A stretch of DNA of 46,176 nucleotides from an uncultured Dorea sp. (GCA_947647815.1 CANSLW010000002.1:1-46176), one strand, 5' to 3'; positions 24,887 to 34,362 are shown, counted from the first letter of the stretch. A program made the numbers and translations. The notes: generated by a model from the letters alone, not told the origin.

Positions 24887-27079
24887 ATGGATTGCCAGAA
24901 TGGAAATATGAAAGGAAGGGCAGGGCAGATGCTCCATTCCTTGCTTGAGATACAGGATATGGAAGCAGAAGAGATGCTGAATAAGATTACAAATGAAATG
25001 CCGGGTGGATTTTTCGTATATCATGCGGATGGGGATGAGGAGATTATCTATGCGAATATCGCTATGCTCCGGTTATTTAACTGCTCTACGATGGAAGAAT
25101 TCCGAGAGTGGACAGGGAATTCCTTTAAGGGGATAGTTCATCCGGAGGATTTTGATGAGGTTGAGACAAGCATCTGGCAGCAGATTAAGGAGAGCCATTA
25201 TGACTTGGATTATGTTGAGTATCGGATTATAGCGAAGGGCGGAGAAGTTCGCTGGGTTGAAGATTATGGCCATTATATTCACAGTGAAGCAGCCGGAGAT
25301 GTATTCTATGTGTTTGTTGCCGATGCAACTGAGAAGAGACATCAGCGAGAGGAAGAGAAAAAGGCAATGCTGTCAGAACGCCTGCAAAAAGAGCAGGTAT
25401 TGCAGAAGCAGATTGAACAATATGGAAAAGATCTGGAGGAGGCGAACCAGGAACAGCTGCGTCGTATGATAGTGATTGAAGGACTCAGCAGTGACTATGC
25501 GGCTATCTTCTATGCGAATCTGGATGAGAACTGGATTCTGCCATATCGTGTCAGTGAACGGATGGAGTACCGGTTTGGCAAGGAGAGCAGACGCAGAGAA
25601 TTCAAAGGGTTTGATTCGGAATATATCCATAGATGGGTCTGTCCGGAAGATAGGGAGATTCTTAAGGCGGCTACGGATCCTGAGAATATTCGGCGGCGGC
25701 TTTCGGAGGGGAGGATATTCCATGTGAATTACCGTGTCTTAGTGGATGGCCATCCTGAATATCTGCAGCTTCGTATTGTTAAGGTAGGAGAGGAAGAAGA
25801 GGTATCTGAGATTGTTATGGGATACCGGAGTGTGGACGAGGAGATTATGCATGAGATGGAGCAGAAAGGCATTGTGGAAGATGCACTGGGGGATGCCCGG
25901 AAGGAGAATGCAGCCAAAGATGCATTTCTTGCTAACATGTCTCATGATATGCGTACACCGATGAATGCTGTTGTCGGTTTTACGAATCTTGCCAAAAGAT
26001 ATATTGATGACAAGGAGAGGCTGTGGAGATATCTGGGGAAGATATCAGAATCCAGCGAGCGCCTTCTTACGTTGATTAATGACGTATTAGAGATATCCCG
26101 GATGGATACCAGTGAGGATGAGTTGGAGGAGAAAGAATGTAATATTCTTGACAGTGTCAAAGGTGTGCGGGAGACTATGCTGCCAAGGGCGGCAGCCAAG
26201 AACATAGAATTCTCTATGGATGTCTCAGGAATAAAGCATTATGAAGTATACAGTGATTCGGAGAAATTGAACCGGATTCTGGAGCGGTTGGGAAGTAATG
26301 CCATACAGTATACAGAAGACGGGGGTAAGATTATAATTGCTGTCAAGGAGTTAGAAGAAATTGCGGGAAGTCGTGCATCTTATCAGTTTGTAGTCCAGGA
26401 CAATGGAATCGGAATGAGTAAGAGTTTCCAGAAGCATATGTTTGAACCGTTCGAGAGACAGAGAAATACAACACTGAGCGGTGTGCCTGGAACGGGCCTG
26501 GGGCTTACGATAACCAAACGGATTGTGGAGATGATGGGCGGAAATATAGAAGTAGACAGTGTAGAAGGAGAGGGTAGTAAATTTACGGTGACGCTTGAAT
26601 TTCAGATACGGCAGGTGGAGCCGGGGCAGATGGAGGATGAACCGTATGTACCGGATTTCCCTTATGGACAGAAGAAAGTACTGTTGGTGGAGGATAATGA
26701 GCTGAATCTGGAATTGGAAGTCGAGCTTCTTCGGGATGAAGGTTTCATAGTGGAAACAGCAGAAAATGGCAGGATTGCAGTTGAGAAGATGATGAATTCA
26801 AAGCCTGGAGAGTATGGGGTTGTCCTGATGGATATCCAGATGCCTGTCATGGATGGCTATCATGCGGCTAAGGCGATTCGGGAGCTGGAAGATCCCGGGC
26901 TTGCGAATATACCTATTATTGCAGTGTCTGCAAATACATATGACAAAGACCGGAAGAAGGCTTTTGAATGTGGTATGAATGATTATGTGGCGAAGCCGGT
27001 GGATGTGCCGGTGCTCTTACATGCGATTGGTGAAGCATGGGGGACGTGTCAGTACACTAGTATAAGTCAAGGTAAATAA
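24887..27079 (+). CDS. Soluble hybrid sensor histidine kinase (PAS-PAS-HisKA-HATPase-REC)
   Basis: Cytoplasmic hybrid kinase of 730 aa without membrane segments. A PAS domain lies at about residues 30-150 (GGFFVYHADGDEEIIYAN, FKGIVHPEDFDEV), a coiled stretch at 150-195 and a second PAS-like domain at 200-320. HisKA has the phospho-accepting His353 in NMSHDMRTPMNAVVG, HATPase_c covers about 450-575 (SNAIQYTEDGG, DNGIGMS, GTGLGLTI), and the receiver about 595-715 has Asp649 in VLMDIQMPVMDG and Lys in AKPVD. No response regulator with an output domain is adjacent. GAGGGGG precedes the ATG at 24887. The signal is unknown. Confidence 0.93.
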   Translation: MDCQNGNMKGRAGQMLHSLLEIQDMEAEEMLNKITNEMPGGFFVYHADGDEEIIYANIAMLRLFNCSTMEEFREWTGNSFKGIVHPEDFDEVETSIWQQIKESHYDLDYVEYRIIAKGGEVRWVEDYGHYIHSEAAGDVFYVFVADATEKRHQREEEKKAMLSERLQKEQVLQKQIEQYGKDLEEANQEQLRRMIVIEGLSSDYAAIFYANLDENWILPYRVSERMEYRFGKESRRREFKGFDSEYIHRWVCPEDREILKAATDPENIRRRLSEGRIFHVNYRVLVDGHPEYLQLRIVKVGEEEEVSEIVMGYRSVDEEIMHEMEQKGIVEDALGDARKENAAKDAFLANMSHDMRTPMNAVVGFTNLAKRYIDDKERLWRYLGKISESSERLLTLINDVLEISRMDTSEDELEEKECNILDSVKGVRETMLPRAAAKNIEFSMDVSGIKHYEVYSDSEKLNRILERLGSNAIQYTEDGGKIIIAVKELEEIAGSRASYQFVVQDNGIGMSKSFQKHMFEPFERQRNTTLSGVPGTGLGLTITKRIVEMMGGNIEVDSVEGEGSKFTVTLEFQIRQVEPGQMEDEPYVPDFPYGQKKVLLVEDNELNLELEVELLRDEGFIVETAENGRIAVEKMMNSKPGEYGVVLMDIQMPVMDGYHAAKAIRELEDPGLANIPIIAVSANTYDKDRKKAFECGMNDYVAKPVDVPVLLHAIGEAWGTCQYTSISQGK

Positions 27080-27091
27080 CCTTGACTTATA
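27061..27091. other. Hairpin enclosing the stop codon of the hybrid kinase
   Basis: TATAAGTCAAGG at 27061-27072 pairs perfectly with CCTTGACTTATA at 27080-27091. The 7-base loop TAAATAA contains the TAA stop codon (27077-27079). There is no T-run on either side, so it is not a standard terminator. It could protect transcript ends or slow ribosomes at the stop. Confidence 0.5.
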
Positions 27092-27112
27092 TTAGAACAA
27101 AGGAAATTCAGT

Positions 27113-28858
27113 TTATTTACTATCAAATATATTCATGCGTATTAAGTCAAATGGCGCAGGTCCGATATCCAGCACGGCTGTGTGGAATCTTTTCTGTGTG
27201 AAGTCTTCACCCCATTCTTCAAGGGCTTCCCTTTTTAATTCTAGAAACTCAACATACCCAATATAGTACTTCAGATAATTAGCAGGATCTGCGATAATCA
27301 AATCATAAACAGCTTCAATGGTATCGGTGTCCGTAATTCCGTAGCTGCGGAAGAAAGAGATTGCTTCTATGAGAGTCCAGCCTTCGTAATGGATGCCCAT
27401 ATCTGCAAGCGCGTATAACCCTAGTATGACTGAGGTATTCTTCTGCATGAGGGTGGCCTGTTCTTTGGAAATGGGCGCGTAATAGTAACTCATCATCTCG
27501 CTGTAGGTGGCCCATCCTTCAGTATAGCCGCCGAAGTTCAGAAGATTCCGGATAGGAGCAGGATTCTTGCCGGCATAGTAAGTTGTCTGGTATAAGTGCC
27601 CAGGGTAGCCTTCATGGGCAAGTGTAGTGAATAGTGACAGATTATCAGGCAGATGTCCCTGATTGATATAGATTACATTTTCCGAAGAATTATCAATAGC
27701 GGGAATCATGTAGAAGGCGGGGCTTAAGTATTCTTCCATGGACTTCTGCACGTATTTGATCTGTGTGGTGACTTCTGCGGGAGCAGGAAAATTGTCTTTT
27801 AGTTTATCTCTCAGATCTGTGAGGATGGCGGCGGGTTCAGGATTATCAAGGATAACTCCTTGCGTATTGAACAGATCAGAAGAAACCGAAGGGTCTTCAT
27901 CAGATGGAGACAGAATCTTCTGCATGTCGGATAAGTCTGAGATCATCTGACGCTGTGTCAGCTGTTGCAGTTCCGGGATTGTTCTGGAAGAGCCGGTCTC
28001 GGAAGCAACGATGAGTTCATAGTATTTCCTGCCGTCGGGCAGATGGCAGAGTCCGTTTGGATTCTTCCCGGAGTCACGAAGGGCGGTCAAACCGTCTTTT
28101 AATTCGGTATATGCCGGAAAGATGTAGTTCTTAATATATTCAGAGTTTTTTTCTATGTAAATATTTTTGTTTTCTTCTGACAGATCCATGGCGTTCAGAC
28201 GTTCAACAAAAGAGGAGTACAGGTAATTCTGATCTGCCATATCGACGAATGCCTGACATTCCTCAATAATGTCATCCGCAGAATAAGACGCCATGAATAA
28301 TCCGGCGCCGGCTTTTGCCTGTTCGAATTCCAGAATAGAGCGAAAATATTCAGGAGTCTTGGTCAGAAGTGCCAGATAAGTATCTATATCCGATGAATCA
28401 TAGAACTGGTATTCCGACAGAAGTACCGGCAGCTGTGCCTGGGTTCCGGTTAAAGGCGCCAGAGGTTCTTCGTATAGAGTATAAGGAGCAAGTTCTTTTG
28501 CAGATAAGAGATAATGCTCCAATATATCGTAGGTCAGACGATTTTCTTTCGAAAGACGGCTGCGTTCGAAAGAATGAAGGGCCGCCAGGGCATTTTCAGA
28601 AGAAGCGTGGACGGCTGCGGTGTCGCAGGAGTAGTATCCGAAAGATATCGGCGTCTGTGTTATCCCATATGTAGACGGATCTTTGAGGGTATAGTGGAGT
28701 GAGATTGTAGTGCCGGCAACTTCCTGGCAGAAGAGCTGGTTTGTATAAGTTTCAAACTGCTGGTCTTCATTTTTGCGGAAATGAAGAAGCAGGCCGGCAG
28801 ATGCAATGAAGAGTGCCAGAGATAGAAAAACAAGGGTTATAGAACGTTTTTTAGACAT
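27113..28858 (-). CDS. DUF885-family putative metallopeptidase, membrane anchored
   Basis: Protein of 581 aa with a basic N-terminus and one hydrophobic segment (about residues 5-26) that anchors or exports it. The rest is helical and matches the DUF885 family: H415-E-G-Y-P-G-H421 (a HExxxGH-type zinc motif) and the downstream GGYTEGWATYSE with its third ligand Glu. Family members are thought to be zinc peptidases; the substrate is unknown. A TTG at 28873 is in frame, but neither it nor the ATG at 28858 has a good ribosome site; MSKKRSITLVFL is the natural signal-anchor start. The gene is alone in its unit, on the same strand as the YitT gene. Confidence 0.82.
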   Translation of the reverse strand: MSKKRSITLVFLSLALFIASAGLLLHFRKNEDQQFETYTNQLFCQEVAGTTISLHYTLKDPSTYGITQTPISFGYYSCDTAAVHASSENALAALHSFERSRLSKENRLTYDILEHYLLSAKELAPYTLYEEPLAPLTGTQAQLPVLLSEYQFYDSSDIDTYLALLTKTPEYFRSILEFEQAKAGAGLFMASYSADDIIEECQAFVDMADQNYLYSSFVERLNAMDLSEENKNIYIEKNSEYIKNYIFPAYTELKDGLTALRDSGKNPNGLCHLPDGRKYYELIVASETGSSRTIPELQQLTQRQMISDLSDMQKILSPSDEDPSVSSDLFNTQGVILDNPEPAAILTDLRDKLKDNFPAPAEVTTQIKYVQKSMEEYLSPAFYMIPAIDNSSENVIYINQGHLPDNLSLFTTLAHEGYPGHLYQTTYYAGKNPAPIRNLLNFGGYTEGWATYSEMMSYYYAPISKEQATLMQKNTSVILGLYALADMGIHYEGWTLIEAISFFRSYGITDTDTIEAVYDLIIADPANYLKYYIGYVEFLELKREALEEWGEDFTQKRFHTAVLDIGPAPFDLIRMNIFDSK

Positions 28859-28971
28859 AACCAACAGTAACAACCTTTTAAGTTTTTACATGTATATGCA
28901 GGGAATGTGAAAGACATACCTTGAGGATTCAATAGCGTGTGGGAAGGAATTGGAGGAATGAATCATTTTGC

Positions 28972-29009
28972 AAAAAAGTGAGGGGCGGAAAATCGGATTT
29001 CCGCCTCTC
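28972..29009 (-). terminator. Terminator of the yitT-type gene
   Basis: Read on the - strand, GAGGCGGAAA pairs with TTTCCGCCCCTC-type sequence (28980-29009) and is followed by CACTTTTTTG, giving a T6 run. It lies directly after the stop at 29013. Confidence 0.85.
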
Positions 29010-29012
29010 TGC

Positions 29013-29861
29013 TTACTGGTATCGCTTGTTCAATGAGAAGCCGCGTCCCCGTACCTCGCTTACCCTGCTGACCACCATAAAGCTTTCGGGATCTATATTG
29101 TGGATCAGTTTCTCCACTTTAGGCAGTTCCCGGTTGGAGATAATGCTTAAGATGACGGGAGACGGATTATGCAGGTATCCGCTTTCCGCATTCAATATGG
29201 TGACGCCCCGGTCAATCTGTGTCAGGATAGCATCGCGGATGGCATCGGATTTGTCGCTGATGACTTTGACTTCGGTTCTTGTGGCTCCCATGAGCATCAT
29301 TTTATCCAGGACAATGGTATAGATTAGAACCAGGACAACTCCATACAGGATATTCTCTGCCGGACGGAACAATGCCTGTGACAGCAGAATACATACGTCA
29401 AAGGCATACATGCTGACAGAGACAGGGATACGCGCGGTCTTATGAAGTACCAGAGGAGGGATGTCCATACCGCCGGTAGAAGCCCCGGAGCGGATGACGA
29501 TACCCAGCGCCATACCGATGCCCAGACCGGAGAAGAGCGTACACAACAGGATATCCTGGGTTAATATGTAGTCTCCTAGAAGTCGGTCTAGAAGCTCCAG
29601 TGACAGAGGATACAGGAAGGTGCTTGCCAGTGTGGTAACTGCAAAGGCTTTTCCCAGGCAGAAGAAGCCCAGAGCCAGCATGAGTATATTGAATACGAGG
29701 ACAAACGTTGAGATAGGCATGTCCGTCAGGTAGTTGACTGTAAGGGCGATTCCGGTGGTTCCGCCTGTAACCAGGCCGGCGGGCAGCAGGAAGAGCTTCA
29801 CGGTCAGCGCATACAGGAAATTCCCGATGAATACGGATAAGAGTGATAAGATGGTGTTCAT
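29013..29861 (-). CDS. YitT family membrane protein (DUF161 + DUF2179)
   Basis: Membrane protein of 282 aa. About five or six hydrophobic segments in the first 195 residues carry the YitT patterns LFLLPAGLVTGGTTGIAL and GLGIGMALGIVIRSGASTGGMDI. The cytoplasmic DUF2179 domain follows at about 215-280 (RGVTILNAESGYL, SIISNRELPKVEKLI, FMVVSRVSEVRGRGFS). AGGAGG precedes the ATG at 29861. The function of the family is not established; transport has been proposed. An intrinsic terminator-like hairpin lies in its 5' leader. Confidence 0.93.
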   Translation of the reverse strand: MNTILSLLSVFIGNFLYALTVKLFLLPAGLVTGGTTGIALTVNYLTDMPISTFVLVFNILMLALGFFCLGKAFAVTTLASTFLYPLSLELLDRLLGDYILTQDILLCTLFSGLGIGMALGIVIRSGASTGGMDIPPLVLHKTARIPVSVSMYAFDVCILLSQALFRPAENILYGVVLVLIYTIVLDKMMLMGATRTEVKVISDKSDAIRDAILTQIDRGVTILNAESGYLHNPSPVILSIISNRELPKVEKLIHNIDPESFMVVSRVSEVRGRGFSLNKRYQ

Positions 29862-29899
29862 GATAATATTCCTCCTAATCTAAAAATGTTCTTACATAC

Positions 29900-29938
29900 A
29901 AAAAACACGCCTGTCGGGTATTTTCCCTAACAGACGTG
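29900..29938 (-). terminator. Terminator hairpin in the 5' leader of yitT (possible attenuator)
   Basis: On the - strand a CACG/CGTG-closed stem with inner CTGT/ACAG and GGG/CCC pairs (29906-29938) is followed by six T (29900-29905). It lies about 20 bases after the probable transcription start and 38 bases before the yitT ATG. It may stop read-through from the upstream gene or act as an attenuator. Confidence 0.7.
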
Positions 29939-29965
29939 GATCAAGGCTGTGCCTAATACGATACT

Positions 29966-30002
29966 ATAATATGCAAACCCTCTAAAAATGTCAAGAGGGT
30001 TT
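29966..30002 (-). promoter_or_regulatory. Strong promoter of yitT with a flanking inverted repeat
   Basis: On the - strand TTGACA (29989-29994), a 17-base spacer and TATTAT (29966-29971) make a near-consensus sigma-A promoter. AAACCCTC (29975-29982) and GAGGGTTT (29995-30002) form an 8-bp inverted repeat around the -35, so a repressor operator, or a hairpin ending the upstream MATE transcript, are both possible. Confidence 0.7.
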
Positions 30003-30058
30003 CTGTATTTTGTGCGTGTTTTTTCGGAATTTGGCCACATTTGTAAATAAACCAGGTA

Positions 30059-31405
30059 TCAGCGCTCCAGTCCATGCACCCAGTCAGACCTGCGGTAGTA
30101 AATCAGGAATACCGCCGAACTTAAGGTCCACGTAAGGGGGTAGGCCCAGAAGATGACCTGAATCACCGGGATAATCCGTATCACGACGGTAATATAGCTG
30201 ATGCGCACAATGCACCAGAAGATCAGCATAACAACCATTGGTACGAGTGATTTTCCGGCGCCCCGCAGGATTCCCGCCATGCAGTGGGAGAATGCAAGGA
30301 GGAAGAAGAAGAATGTCTCCGTGCGTGCCTGCGTCGTGCCGAAGGCAACAACTTCAGGCGTATTATTGAAAACGGCGATTAACCGGGGCGCAAGGATATA
30401 AGCGAATAAGCCGATCAGTTCGGCAGCAGTGACCGTGCAGACGATGCCGAATACGGCACCGCGTCTGGCACGGTCATATTGTTTTGCGCCAAGATTCTGG
30501 CTGATGAAAGTAGTAAGAGCCAGTGAAAAACAGGTGATGGGCAGAAAAACAAAGCCCTGAATCTTCGAGTATGCTCCGCACCCTGCTACTGCCATTGCGC
30601 CAAACTGGTTAATGTTTGCCTGAACGAATACATTTGCAACAGAGATGATAGAATTCTGAAAGCCGGCAGGAAGCCCGTTAATCAGAATCTGCCGCAGCAT
30701 TTCTCTGTTCATCCGGAGATCTTTTAGTTCCAACCGGAATTCATTCGGACTCTTGAGAAGCTGGCGCAGGCACAAGAAGGCGCTGATGAATTGGGAGATT
30801 ACAGTAGCCAGTGCGGCCGCTCCCACGTTAAAATGCAGGACTCCAATCAATATCAGGTCCAGAATGATATTGACGACAGATGAAACCACGAGGTAGATTA
30901 ACGGGTGTCTGCTGTCGCCTACGGATTGAAGAATCCCGACAAAAAAGTTATACATAACGAAAGCCAGAGAGCCTGTGAAATAAATTCGAAAATATGTAAT
31001 TGAAGATGGCAGGATCTCGGCAGGAGTTCCCATGAGTATCAAAATCTGCGGCGCGGCAAAGATACCAACGAAGGTTAGTGCCAGACCGCAGATTGTACCA
31101 AAGGCAACGGTGGTATGGATGGAGAGCTTAAGCTGTCTGGCATCCTGCGCGCCAAAATATCTGGCGATGACAACTCCGGCGCCGATGGCAATACCGTTAA
31201 AGAAACCAACCAGAAGAAAAATCAGGCTGCTTGAGGAGCTGACGGCGGCGAGAGCGGCATTACCTATGAAATTGCCGACAATCAGAGAATCAACTGTATT
31301 ATAAAGTTGTTGAAAAAGATTTCCCCAAAAAAGAGGAAACGCAAATGATATGATGCGCTTCCAGATAGGTCCTTCTGTCATAAGTGTGGCTGAAGAAACT
31401 GACAT
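30059..31405 (-). CDS. MATE family multidrug efflux transporter
   Basis: Polytopic membrane protein of 448 aa (usual size 440-460) with about twelve hydrophobic segments. It starts with the MATE pattern EGPIWKRIISFAFPLFWGNLFQQLYNTVDSLIVG (core QQLYNTVDSLIVG) and has SSSSSLIFLLVGFFNGIAIG and QNLGAKQYDRA, the second-half repeat of the family motif. It belongs to the NorM/DinF-like clostridial group. The substrate cannot be told. The start at ATG 31405 has a GGAAGGG ribosome site at about 9 bases. It is divergent from the AEC transporter gene. Confidence 0.94.
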   Translation of the reverse strand: MSVSSATLMTEGPIWKRIISFAFPLFWGNLFQQLYNTVDSLIVGNFIGNAALAAVSSSSSLIFLLVGFFNGIAIGAGVVIARYFGAQDARQLKLSIHTTVAFGTICGLALTFVGIFAAPQILILMGTPAEILPSSITYFRIYFTGSLAFVMYNFFVGILQSVGDSRHPLIYLVVSSVVNIILDLILIGVLHFNVGAAALATVISQFISAFLCLRQLLKSPNEFRLELKDLRMNREMLRQILINGLPAGFQNSIISVANVFVQANINQFGAMAVAGCGAYSKIQGFVFLPITCFSLALTTFISQNLGAKQYDRARRGAVFGIVCTVTAAELIGLFAYILAPRLIAVFNNTPEVVAFGTTQARTETFFFFLLAFSHCMAGILRGAGKSLVPMVVMLIFWCIVRISYITVVIRIIPVIQVIFWAYPLTWTLSSAVFLIYYRRSDWVHGLER

Positions 31406-31457
31406 GGCGTTAAGCCCTTCCTTTCTTAATTATAATATGATGAGTCCAATAAGATAT

Positions 31458-31486
31458 AGTATAGATAGACGGAGCGGGAAAATCAA
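31458..31486 (-). promoter_or_regulatory. Promoter of the MATE gene
   Basis: On the - strand TTGATT (31481-31486), 17 bases, then TATACT (31458-31463). It lies about 50 bases before the MATE start codon. On the + strand of the same gap TTGACA occurs at 31496-31501 with no good -10; two copies of CAAAATATAT (31500-31509, 31520-31529) lie 20 bases apart in front of the AEC gene. Confidence 0.65.
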
Positions 31487-31552
31487 GAGTAACTGTTGAC
31501 AAAATATATCCTTTTGCTGCAAAATATATTTTTGAAAGGAAGTCGGTAGTAT

Positions 31553-32497
31553 ATGGAAAATCTTGCCTTTAGTTTAAATGCGACAGTTCCGGTATTCCTG
31601 ATGATGATACTGGGGCTGTTCTGTCATAAAATAGGGTGGATTGATGATTCGTTTGCATCTAAGATTAATAAGTTTGTGTTTACGGTTCCGCTGCCGGTTC
31701 TGTTATTCGGCGATTTGGCAGCAGTGGATTTTGAACAGGTGTGGAATCTGCAGTTTGTGGTGTTTTGTTTTGCGGCGACGGTTATCAGTATTGTGATATC
31801 AGCAGCCGTATCCCTCCTGTGGAAAGATCATTCCATCCGGGGAGAATTCATCCAGTCCTCCTATCGCAGCAGCGCGGCAATCCTGGGAATAGCGTTTATC
31901 CAGAATATCTATGGCACGGCAGGAATGGCGCCTATTATGATTATCGGGAGTGTTCCGCTATATAATATTATGGCTGTTCTGGTACTTTCGCTTTTTAAGC
32001 CCGGGCAGAAGGGAATAGATGGGGCGGTTATTAAAAGAACTTGTACAGGGATTATAACCAATCCTATCATATTAGGTATAGCGGCAGGATTTATATGGTC
32101 TGTCTTAAGGCTGCCGACACCCCAGATCTTAAGTAAAACGGTATCAAGTGTGGGAAATATCGCAACACCGATGGGGTTGATGGCGATGGGGGCATCGTTC
32201 GATATCCGGAAAGCATTTGCGAAGGTTGGACCGGCTGTAACGGCAGCATTTATCAAGCTGATAGGATTCTGTGCAATATTTCTCCCCATAGCGGTGTGGA
32301 TGGGATTCCGGAACGAAGAGTTGACAGCGATTCTGGTAATGCTTGGTTCTGCGACTACAGTAACCTGCTTCGTGATGGCGAAGAATATGGGACATGAAGG
32401 AGTGCTGTCATCCAGTGTAGTCATGTTGACAACACTGTTTAGTGCATTTACCCTGACTGGCTGGCTGTACATACTGCGCAGCATGGGCTTGATATAA
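31553..32497 (+). CDS. AEC family transporter (auxin efflux carrier-like permease)
   Basis: Membrane protein of 314 aa (typical 300-320) with about ten hydrophobic segments in two halves. The first half has PVFLMMILGLFCHKIGWID and NKFVFTVPLPVLLF, the usual AEC opening, and the second half has the GNIATPMGLMAMGASF pattern. Bacterial members move organic acids such as malate or malonate, but the substrate here is unknown. GAAAGGAAG precedes the ATG by about 10 bases. It is transcribed divergently from the MATE gene and appears to be a single-gene unit. Confidence 0.9.
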   Translation: MENLAFSLNATVPVFLMMILGLFCHKIGWIDDSFASKINKFVFTVPLPVLLFGDLAAVDFEQVWNLQFVVFCFAATVISIVISAAVSLLWKDHSIRGEFIQSSYRSSAAILGIAFIQNIYGTAGMAPIMIIGSVPLYNIMAVLVLSLFKPGQKGIDGAVIKRTCTGIITNPIILGIAAGFIWSVLRLPTPQILSKTVSSVGNIATPMGLMAMGASFDIRKAFAKVGPAVTAAFIKLIGFCAIFLPIAVWMGFRNEELTAILVMLGSATTVTCFVMAKNMGHEGVLSSSVVMLTTLFSAFTLTGWLYILRSMGLI

Positions 32498-32529
32498 TGT
32501 ATTACAGTTCATTCATAAAGCCGGGAAAT

Positions 32530-32558
32530 TCGACAAACTTACTTTTATATGATAGAAT
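32530..32558 (+). promoter_or_regulatory. Sigma-A promoter of the Sel1-repeat gene
   Basis: TCGACA at 32530-32535, a 17-base spacer and TAGAAT at 32553-32558 form a plausible promoter 48 bases before the start codon at 32606. Confidence 0.55.
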
Positions 32559-32605
32559 ATGAATACTAACAGCGCGAAAGAGAAGAAGACGGAGGTGCTT
32601 GTACT

Positions 32606-34330
32606 ATGAGGCAATGGATTGAATATGCCGTAGAGAATTACCGGAATAAGAATTCGTTTGGATTTCAGCTTGCGAAAGATTTGAAACCAAGACAGATTGA
32701 AACGGCCATAGAGCAATATGCAAGAATCGTTAAGCCGGAAGAAGTAGTCGCGCTCTTGGATACAACGGTCATGAAGTCGGGAAAGTCGGGTTTCTTATTA
32801 ACAGACAGATACTTGTACAGCAGTAATGAGAAAGAAGATATGCCTGTAGAATTAATGTATCTGAAGCAAGTTTCAATAAGAGACGATAATAACAGTTATT
32901 GTGTGTTGGAATATGAAGATGGACGGATAAGAGAGATCTATGTATCAGTGTTTCTGGATGTTGCGGATATCCTGAGTATGATTATTGAGAAGAGAGAAGC
33001 ACAGGAGGCTGAAGAGAAAGCTGAATCCGAAGAAGATCAGAGCGGATTAATGTCAGGGACAGACTCAGAAGACACAGAAGGATCCGTAGCCTACAGAAAA
33101 GCATATGCTGAACATCTGTCTATAGGAGAGGTATTACAGGATGCGCGGGTAGAGATGGGAAATTCCAAAGATACGCATACAAAGGAAGAGTTCATAAAAA
33201 CGGATATGCTGCAAGAGGAGGATACCATTGAGATTATCGGGATCGAGGAGTTAGAAGACGATGAGCCGGAAGAAACAGAAGAACCATTCTGGGATACGGA
33301 ATCGATACATTCAAAAGAGCAGGCGGAGGAAGAGGAGCCATATGAGAAGGTTCTTGAGAAGGCTGAGAATGGGGATAAGGTTTCGATGTATCAGGCTGCA
33401 GAGATGCTTTATGCAGGGGAGGATATTCCTAAGAATGACAAAGAGGCCCTGCGGTGGTTCAGGGAATCGGCAAAATTGGAGTATGTACCGGCAATGTTGA
33501 AGCTGATGCAGTTTTACGGAGAAGGTGAACTGGTCAAGAAGAATCTTACTCTTAGCATGAGCTGGGCGAAAAAGGCTGCGGCAACAGAAGTACCCGAGGG
33601 ACGGCGTGCGCTGGCAAGAGCATACATATACGGAGAGCCGGGAGTGCAGGATACAGATAAGGGACTTAAACTTTTAGATGATATGTCGGCACAGGGGGAC
33701 GTTGCGGCGGAAAAGATGGCAGAAGAGATCCGCCAGGAAATTAAAGAAGCAAAAGAACGGTTTGACGCTGGTATACGCAATCCAAGCACAGCTTCCGGAT
33801 ATTATGAGATGGGAATGTACTGCCGGGCAGGGGATGGATATTACAGTCATCCGAAAGAGGCAGTGCAGTATTTTAGCAAGGCGGCGGAAAAAGAACATGT
33901 CCATGCCCAGTATCAGCTTGCGCTTGCTTATCTTACAGGGGAAGGGATTAAGAAAGATGAGGCCGAATGTGTAAAATGGCTTGAAAAAGCAGCGGCAAAG
34001 AGCCACAAGGAAGCAACAGAATTATTGGAAGAGATTCAGGGAAAACAGCGTGCAAAGAGGGAAAAGGCGGAATTCAAGAATCATCTCAAACAGGCGGAGA
34101 AAGGAGACGCCTACGCCCAGTCGAAAGTAGCCGAATTATATCTGGAAGGAACGGGAGTTAAGAAGGATATTCAGAAGGGAATAGAGTGGTATGAAAAGGC
34201 GAGCGAGACAGATGAAGGATATGCGGCACGCCAGTTAGTGAAGCTTTACACAGAAGGAAAATACATCCCCGCAGACGAAGAAAGAGCCGCATACTGGCGT
34301 ATGGTGGGCGGCATACTGGATGAGTTTTAA
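32606..34330 (+). CDS. Sel1-repeat (TPR-like) protein with N-terminal PH-like domain
   Basis: Cytoplasmic protein of 574 aa. The first about 130 residues resemble a small PH-like fold (SGKSGFLLTDRYLYSS, then short strands); this is a weak call. A highly acidic, disordered region spans about 130-255. From about 255 to the end there are six to eight Sel1-like repeats, with the pattern A-x-x-L-Y-x-x-G-x-x-x-x-K-D-x-x-x-A-x-x-W-x-x-x-A (for example AEMLYAGEDIPKNDKEALRW, LALAYLTGEGIKKDEAECVK). Such repeats make protein-binding scaffolds. GGAGG lies before the ATG. The partner is unknown. Confidence 0.82.
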   Translation: MRQWIEYAVENYRNKNSFGFQLAKDLKPRQIETAIEQYARIVKPEEVVALLDTTVMKSGKSGFLLTDRYLYSSNEKEDMPVELMYLKQVSIRDDNNSYCVLEYEDGRIREIYVSVFLDVADILSMIIEKREAQEAEEKAESEEDQSGLMSGTDSEDTEGSVAYRKAYAEHLSIGEVLQDARVEMGNSKDTHTKEEFIKTDMLQEEDTIEIIGIEELEDDEPEETEEPFWDTESIHSKEQAEEEEPYEKVLEKAENGDKVSMYQAAEMLYAGEDIPKNDKEALRWFRESAKLEYVPAMLKLMQFYGEGELVKKNLTLSMSWAKKAAATEVPEGRRALARAYIYGEPGVQDTDKGLKLLDDMSAQGDVAAEKMAEEIRQEIKEAKERFDAGIRNPSTASGYYEMGMYCRAGDGYYSHPKEAVQYFSKAAEKEHVHAQYQLALAYLTGEGIKKDEAECVKWLEKAAAKSHKEATELLEEIQGKQRAKREKAEFKNHLKQAEKGDAYAQSKVAELYLEGTGVKKDIQKGIEWYEKASETDEGYAARQLVKLYTEGKYIPADEERAAYWRMVGGILDEF

Positions 34331-34362
34331 CCTTAAGACTTTCTGAAAATTTTTTAAACTCC

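Noticed and set aside
27061..27091. Hairpin as a rho-independent terminator of the hybrid kinase
   Set aside because: No run of T follows the stem on either strand.
29906..29938. A known riboswitch class in the yitT leader
   Set aside because: I compared it by eye with guanidine, fluoride, manganese and preQ1 types and saw no matching conserved core; left as an attenuator-like hairpin.
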